This document shows, in pieces, positions 60,393 through 64,000 of a stretch of 64,000 nt of DNA. The DNA is from Ampelomyces quisqualis (lineage: Eukaryota > Ascomycota > Dothideomycetes > Pleosporales > Phaeosphaeriaceae). Numbering within the stretch: the stretch's first letter is position 1; each line of letters opens with the position of its first letter. The notes under the pieces are model-generated. The model did no database searches. It had not been told where the DNA came from and saw only the letters and a program-made list of their open reading frames with translations. The stretch lies in assembly GCA_018398575.1 (NCBI GenBank), contig JAGTXZ010000018.1, forward strand, positions 2,728,001 through 2,792,000. The letters are read 5' to 3'. The translations under genes and the position numbers were made by a program.

Positions 60393-61820
60393 TAAAACTT
60401 ATTCTAGGAAACCTACGTTTAATTAAGTTACATAGTTTATAATATTCTTTTATACTTTCTATACTTAGCAGAGCTTTTATTTGCCTACAAGTAGACGCCT
60501 TCTTATTAGTAGAGTTTAGATAAGCCTATAGAATACTCCTAGTAAAGTGTATAAGACAGAAGTAGTAGTATTTCTAAATCTGCTAATGCTAGTTACAATA
60601 CTGTGCGTTAACAGAGAATAGATATTTCTTAAATCTTATAATGCAGTTAGAATGCGTTCTAAACATGTTCTTGTTTTTATACTTACTAACTATCTGTTTA
60701 CTATCTATATCTATAGTAGTCTTAAGAAACCTATTATTATGTAAGTAATTCTACTTTACAGGCCTTCTACTATGTTTACTAATAAGCCTAAAGAACTAAG
60801 TAAAGGCTACTTTATACATCTTTAAGGTTTAGGTATTAGTAACAATTCTTCTAAGAGTAATTACTATAATATAGTTAGAATAGATTTGAAACGTATTTAG
60901 CCTGTCTTACTTTTTCTATACTTTCTACTTAAGAACACTATAAAGAGGACTTTACACTACAGTAACTTAAGTCTCTTAAAGAATATATCTATCTAAAACG
61001 TAGCCTAGTTAAGAAGTATCTTTACCTGTTTATTAAAGAAGTAGATAATAATTAACTCTACTGCTAACGTAGTAATCTTTTAGATATAGACTTGTTTTAC
61101 TATAAGAATGCGTTTAAAATGCGTTCTAAAGGTGTTCTTACTATATCTTCTTTTTAGTAGTTTTGCTGCTATTTAAAGATAGCCCCTTTAATGTCCCTAC
61201 TAAATAGAAAGCGCGTTATCTTCTTCTTTGCAATTAGTTACTTAATATAATCCTTATTTGTAAAAGAAGCGTCTAGGTCCTTAATAGAGTTGTACCTACG
61301 CGTCTAAAGATAGGCCTTTAGTTATAGAAACTTAAGAAAATCTACTGTAATCTGTTAGAAATATATTCTAAACGCGTTTAAGAGGCTTACATTAAGAAGT
61401 CTTTAGTGTAAGTATTAGATAAAGGATTTTAACTACTACTTGCAGAGCAGTACTTAACAGCAGAAAGAAAAAAGGTAGAGAGTAATTATAAATACTAATC
61501 CTAACAAGAATAAAGTAAGAAACAGTTTGTATATTATTAGGTATAATAATGTAAAACTTAACGTTACACTCTCTATACTTCTTTATATTCCCTTGCCCCT
61601 AGAGGTAGTTAATATCTAAAATGTAGTTAGAATACGCTTAAAATGCATTTGTACTAAACTTACTACACGTTTTAATCTAGCTAGTCTGTAGTTTAACTAC
61701 GTTACAATATAACGCTGCAATTTAGTTCTTTAGCAGTCTAGATACAAAAAGACTATAAAGATATAAGGCATCTATATCTTAGGCTACCTACCTTATAAAG
61801 TAACGTTAGAAAAATTCAAG
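60393..61820. repeat. degenerate periodic array, middle part
   Basis: The same 11-bp-unit motif recurs at about 60649, 60877, 61105, 61357 and 61629, spaced 228-272 bp. Subtracting the two retrotransposons, the spacing across the insertion sites also fits this period. Confidence 0.65.
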
Positions 61821-61840
61821 ATTAATCTAATCGGCCTAAT

Positions 61841-61979
61841 CGCCGCGACTCGCGGCGGCCCAACAGCAATACTATCTACTAGACAATTTGCTAAAGTTGC
61901 CCTACTTACTTCTGGTCGCTAGCGACCCAACAGCAACCTAACAGTGTCGCTAGTGTCGCTAGTGTCGCTAATATCGCCA
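61841..61979. repeat. GC-rich hairpin pocket with 9-bp minisatellite
   Basis: A perfect hairpin CGCCGCGA-C-TCGCGGCG (61841-61857) and a perfect palindrome GGTCGCTAGCGACC (61914-61927) are each followed by CCCAACAGCAA. Then comes a 9-bp repeat GTGTCGCTA, four units with the last degenerate (61944-61979). CpG and CpA words survive here, unlike in the surrounding sequence. Confidence 0.75.
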
Positions 61980-62015
61980 ATTTTACTCACGTGACTGTAT
62001 TGCTGTATTTTTATG

Positions 62016-62444
62016 ATTACGTAAGTAACCTAAAAATACAAAATATAGAGCAGAATTCCCTCTTTAAAATGTACTATTTAGATTTTTTTTAGCAACTCTA
62101 GTTATTAAGATATAGCGCGTTAAAGTTATAAACTTTTTTAAAAAAACTTTAAAGTACGTTTAACATAATAGATCTCAACGCCCACACTATAATATATTAA
62201 AATAAAATAGTTCTAGAGTAAAATCTACACTTTAGTTACTATTTTTTTAAAAAAAAATATAATATATTATCTAGTTAAAGTGCTAGAGCTTTAGCGAAAA
62301 CAAGCCTTGGCAAAGAACATTAAAAAGTTACAAACTTTACTGCTGTGCATCTTAGCAACTAGAGCAGCTATAAAAATTCTAAATAGTGCGTTTTAAAGAG
62401 GGAATTAAGCTCTATATTTTAGGTTTTTAGAATAATTACGTAAT
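62016..62444. mobile_element. MITE-like element with long terminal inverted repeats
   Basis: The left end ATTACGTAAGTAACCTAAAA and the reverse complement of the right end ATTACGTAATTATTCTAAAA begin an inverted repeat extending roughly 100-130 bp, through AATATAGAGC, AATTCCCTCTTTAAAA and the CTCTAGTT block. The total is 429 bp with no coding potential. A target duplication could not be fixed with confidence. Confidence 0.65.
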
Positions 62445-62722
62445 TGCGCGGGTAGGGCAGGTGGGTCTAGTAGATTAGGTAGATTAATTTAAGCGTTTTA
62501 GTCTAATTAGGCAGCTAGAACAAATAGAGGACTCTAGGGACAGTTAAGCACAGTTAAGAACTGTCTAGTAGCTAGTAGTATAGTTGTGTTAACAGTGTTG
62601 CCAATGTCGCAGATGTTGCTAACGTTATGTTTTTCTAACAAAGACTCTCTATCTTCTTAGCTTACATACAAGTAGTAGCTAATAAACTACTTACGTTATC
62701 TATTTAGTAGCTATAATATATT

Positions 62723-63419
62723 AGCAACGCATTTAAAACGTATTCTTTATACCTTTTACTTTAGTTTGTTAGCAACTAATATATAGTTAACACGTTAGCT
62801 TAAAAGGTGTATAGATACTCTAATCTTAAAAGCGCTTTACTATAGATACAAATAACTTTTCTCTTTTAGTAAATAGATTTAAAATGCTTTCTAAACGCAC
62901 TTACGCTATAGCCTTAGTCTTTTTATCTATTAACTCTATACCTAGGATAGTACTCTAGATACGCTGCAGATTAGTATAGACTTAATTATCTACGCAGCTA
63001 TAAGAGTATAATTGCAACTCTAGCTATATATATTAATAGTACTTAATACTAGTATAGGTTACTTTCTATTACCTACTATAAGTATTAAGAAATAAGCATA
63101 TTATTAGCTAATTAGTTACTGTATAGGCTTTAGAGTATTAGAACTAGAACGCATTAGAAACGCGTTTACAACACATTATATTACACACTTCTATTACCTG
63201 CTTATATACGTTCTTAGTAGAGAAGAGTATACTATAGCCTGTTTCTGCTATATATATAACATACGCGTAGCTATTTTTATAGCTCTAGAGATATATTAGA
63301 AGGGCTGTTATATACTTAACTTGTTAAGCTTTAAGAGTGTTATTATAGCTATTTTCTATTATAAATTAAATTCTATTCTAGAAAAATATATTAGAAACAC
63401 ATTTAGAATCTATTTTGCA
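62723..63419. repeat. degenerate periodic array, right part
   Basis: Further motif copies at about 62723, 62875, 63146 and 63393, ending about 0.35 kb before the AT-rich block stops. Confidence 0.6.
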
Positions 63420-63755
63420 GATAAACTTGTCTTTCTTCCTGCGCTTAATACTTAGCTTTACTCTCTTTATTAGTTAAGAGCTTAATAGACTTAATTAGCT
63501 TAAAGAAGTTGTCTTTAGGTATACTAAGGTTATTATCTGCCTTAAACAGAGATAGGTTATAGATAAAAAAAGACTCTGCTATTAAAACAAAGTTTAAATA
63601 AGTTCTAAGTGTATTTACAAAGAAGTCCTTTTTCTAAATTAGGTTTTCTTGTGTGCTAGCGCTATACTTTACTATGCCTAAACAAAGTATAACTAGGCTA
63701 TAAAGTTTCCTGTTAGGATCTAGGAAACCTTAGGAATTACTACCTTAAGTTAGTA

Positions 63756-64000
63756 CATGGTAGACTCTAAAAATAACATGGCCTGATGACATGCTGCCTC
63801 CGTCGATTGTTTTGCGCTAAGGCTAGGGGCTGCGGGGAAGGAACGCATTGGGATCTGCGACGGTGCGCGAAAATCATGCGAAAACACCGGAGCTTGAAGA
63901 GCAATGCTTGACATTCCATCTCGATGTCTTTTGAGGACAACAAACCTAGCACTTGCACATTGGTGCCTAATAGCTCTACATGCATGGTGCTGTTAGTGGT
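63756..64000. other. return to normal base composition; no gene supported
   Basis: GC content rises sharply and CA/TG words are normal. A minus-strand frame (ATG at 63985, stop at 63767) of 72 codons stays open to the right edge when read without its ATG, so it could be the end of a gene outside the window, but it has no recognisable motif. Confidence 0.35.

Larger units (their letters stand above)
43230..63755. repeat. 20.5-kb AT-rich, RIP-like repeat block
   Basis: Base composition changes abruptly at both ends. Inside, CTA, TAG, TAA and TTA words dominate and CA/TG words are scarce, the expected result of repeat-induced point mutation (CpA to TpA on either strand). No intact gene-length frame exists. 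The block holds a degenerate periodic array, two LTR retrotransposons, a MITE-like element and a small GC-rich pocket (listed separately). A RIP index computed in windows would quantify this. Confidence 0.9.

Noticed and set aside
63767..63985. 72-codon minus-strand frame at the right edge
   Set aside because: No recognisable domain; possible end of an outside gene but not supportable here.

Overview
The window comes from a filamentous ascomycete, most likely a Dothideomycete (Pleosporales-like). Evidence: genes carry short 41-80 nt introns with GTAAGT/GTATGT donors; the products are typical fungal ones (PL26 exo-rhamnogalacturonan lyase, class II peroxidase, AIM24, MIM2, DUF7726, eIF2-beta, SER2); and a normal-GC gene region stops abruptly at about 43.2 kb at a 20.5 kb AT-rich block dense in TAG/CTA/TAA, the look of repeat-induced point mutation (RIP). 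No rRNA, tRNA or CRISPR was seen. Exon structures below were built by hand from splice sites; each multi-exon gene called intact sums to a multiple of three and joins conserved motifs.

Region 1 (1-26 kb, accessory). A partial AIM9-like phosphotransferase runs off the left edge. It is followed by a lysine-rich nuclear-type protein with three 50-residue repeats, a PaxM-type FAD monooxygenase fused to a multi-pass membrane domain, a secreted PL26 lyase, a GH16-like ectodomain fused to a membrane acyltransferase, a second (frameshifted) membrane acyltransferase, a family 2 processive-type glycosyltransferase, a decayed 'ELRDRIY' gene, a secreted class II peroxidase and an RBR-type E3 ligase. Several genes between 15 and 26 kb are damaged: a 5-bp duplication, and in-frame TAG/TAA codons that look like CAA/CAG changed to TAA/TAG. 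The PL26, GH16-like/acyltransferase, acyltransferase and GT2 genes suggest a surface or extracellular polysaccharide theme (inference).

Region 2 (28-43 kb, housekeeping). Phosphoserine phosphatase and a short-chain dehydrogenase (divergent), a sterol/lipid UDP-glucosyltransferase, a BTB-like protein, an AIM24-family protein with a Pro/Gln-rich leader, eIF2-beta and MIM2 (divergent), and a two-domain DUF7726 protein at the edge of the AT-rich block.

Region 3 (43.2-63.75 kb). No intact gene. It consists of a degenerate array in which a roughly 35-bp motif (about three 11-bp units such as CGCATTCTAAA) returns every 150-250 bp. Two full-length, RIP-degraded Ty3/gypsy LTR elements, both with pol on the minus strand, interrupt it: 46106-53201 (LTRs 299 bp, TSD TATAG) and 53440-60387 (LTRs 520 bp, TSD ATATT). 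Each also holds a decayed plus-strand, coiled-coil ORF next to its 3' LTR. A 429-bp inverted-repeat (MITE-like) element and a small hairpin-rich GC island lie near 62 kb. Normal base composition returns at about 63.76 kb.
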